In this document: positions 63,737 through 64,000 of the stretch, piece by piece
Layout of the letters: every line of letters begins with the position of its first letter
Numbering within the stretch: the first letter of the stretch is position 1
NCBI GenBank assembly: GCA_038503035.1
Contig: JAVSML010000993.1
Span: 1-64,000 of the forward strand
Direction of reading: 5' to 3'
Source: Crocodylus rhombifer
Lineage: Eukaryota > Chordata > Crocodylia > Crocodylidae
Length of the DNA: 64,000 bases
Position numbers and translations under genes: made by a program
The notes under the pieces: model-generated
What the model saw: only the letters and a program-made list of their open reading frames with translations
Databases searched by the model: none
What the model was told of the DNA's origin: nothing

Positions 63737-64000
63737 TTCACGGATTCACACAGAAAGTTTAGGGCTGAAAGGGACCTTGTGAGATTTCATAGATTTTCAT
63801 AGACATTAGGGCTGGAAGGGACCTCGGGAGATCATCGAGTCCAGCCCCCTGCCCAAAGGGCAGGAAGTCAGCTGGGGTCATAGGATCATTGGGTCCAGCC
63901 ACCCAAAATTAAACAAACCCCTCATACCCATGTAGCAGACACCACAATAAACCAAAGCTAAAACACATTCACCCTGAGTTAGGTGTCTCTTATCAAGAAG
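63737..64000 (-). mobile_element. CR1 3' end, antisense, interrupted and cut by the window edge
   Basis: TTCACGGATTCACACAGAAAG, 'GGGCTGAAAGGGACCTTGTGAG' continues after the insert with 'ATCATTGGGTCCAGCCACCC' and runs to the window edge. Read on the minus strand this is the 3' end of a CR1-type element. No open frame lies within the window. Confidence 0.7.
63786..63884 (-). mobile_element. Short CR1 3' end nested inside another CR1
   Basis: TTCATAGATTTTCATAGACATTAGGGCTGG, then 'GGGACCTCGGGAGATCATCG', 'CCCAAAGGGCAGGAAGTCAG' match the 3' end at 32437-32530 almost exactly. It is only about 100 bp and splits the outer CR1 between 'TTGTGAG' and 'ATCATTGGG'. Confidence 0.78.

Overview
The window looks like a piece of a vertebrate nuclear genome, most likely a sauropsid and probably a crocodilian. 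The evidence is the repeats. There are many CR1-type non-LTR retrotransposon fragments with octamer-like 3' ends (TCTATGAA / ATTCTATG repeats), hAT and TA-flanked non-autonomous DNA transposons, CORE/MIR-like and tRNA-headed SINE remnants, an LTR with target duplication, and long AT-rich spacers. There is no operon structure, and no ribosome binding sites, rRNA or tRNA genes were seen. The crocodilian call is an inference from the style of the CR1 3' ends and the GTCTACA-type MITEs, not something the sequence proves.

I found no convincing host protein-coding gene. The longer open frames are either pieces of LINE reverse transcriptase or endonuclease, or chance frames in GC-rich repeats. The window is best read as an intergenic or intronic stretch built from successive, often nested, transposon insertions.

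Layout. 0-5 kb: MITEs, tRNA-headed SINEs and a 158-bp hAT element with a perfect 8-bp target duplication (3713-3870). 5.7-13.1 kb: two copies of a G-rich unclassified repeat, a cluster of GTCTACA MITEs, a sense CR1 (8905-10036), a second short hAT element (10317-10500) and a long fold-back (11611-12060). 13-20.3 kb: AT-rich spacer, a 188-bp segment present twice exactly 2100 bp apart (15339 and 17439), a CORE-SINE and two old sense CR1/L3-like copies. 20.6-25 kb: a hAT element with another hAT nested inside it, a solo LTR (21938-22478) and a 754-bp hAT element. 25-36 kb: an antisense old CR1, MITEs, a run of 27 G, an antisense CR1 and a TIR-bounded GC-rich region. 37-40.3 kb: an antisense RTE-like LINE endonuclease remnant and an antisense CR1 3' region interrupted by two TA-flanked DNA transposons. 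40.9-41.65 kb and 57.5-58.7 kb: two related GC-rich segments, probably LINE 5' regions, one carrying a 33-bp minisatellite. 44-50 kb: an 882-bp hAT element, a CORE-SINE and unclassified GC-rich repeats. 52-57 kb: a second RTE-like endonuclease piece, the longest CR1 copy (antisense) and an LTR-like region. 58.7-64 kb: a possible L2-like scrap, a sense CR1, a GA microsatellite and a CR1 end nested inside another CR1 end at the right edge.

The elements do not work together as a pathway. What the window offers is a readable insertion history, with several precise target-site duplications and nestings that order the events. Nothing here clearly qualifies as a new biological system. The most unusual structures are the exact-offset 188-bp duplication, the fold-back, the 33-bp repeat array and the nested insertions.
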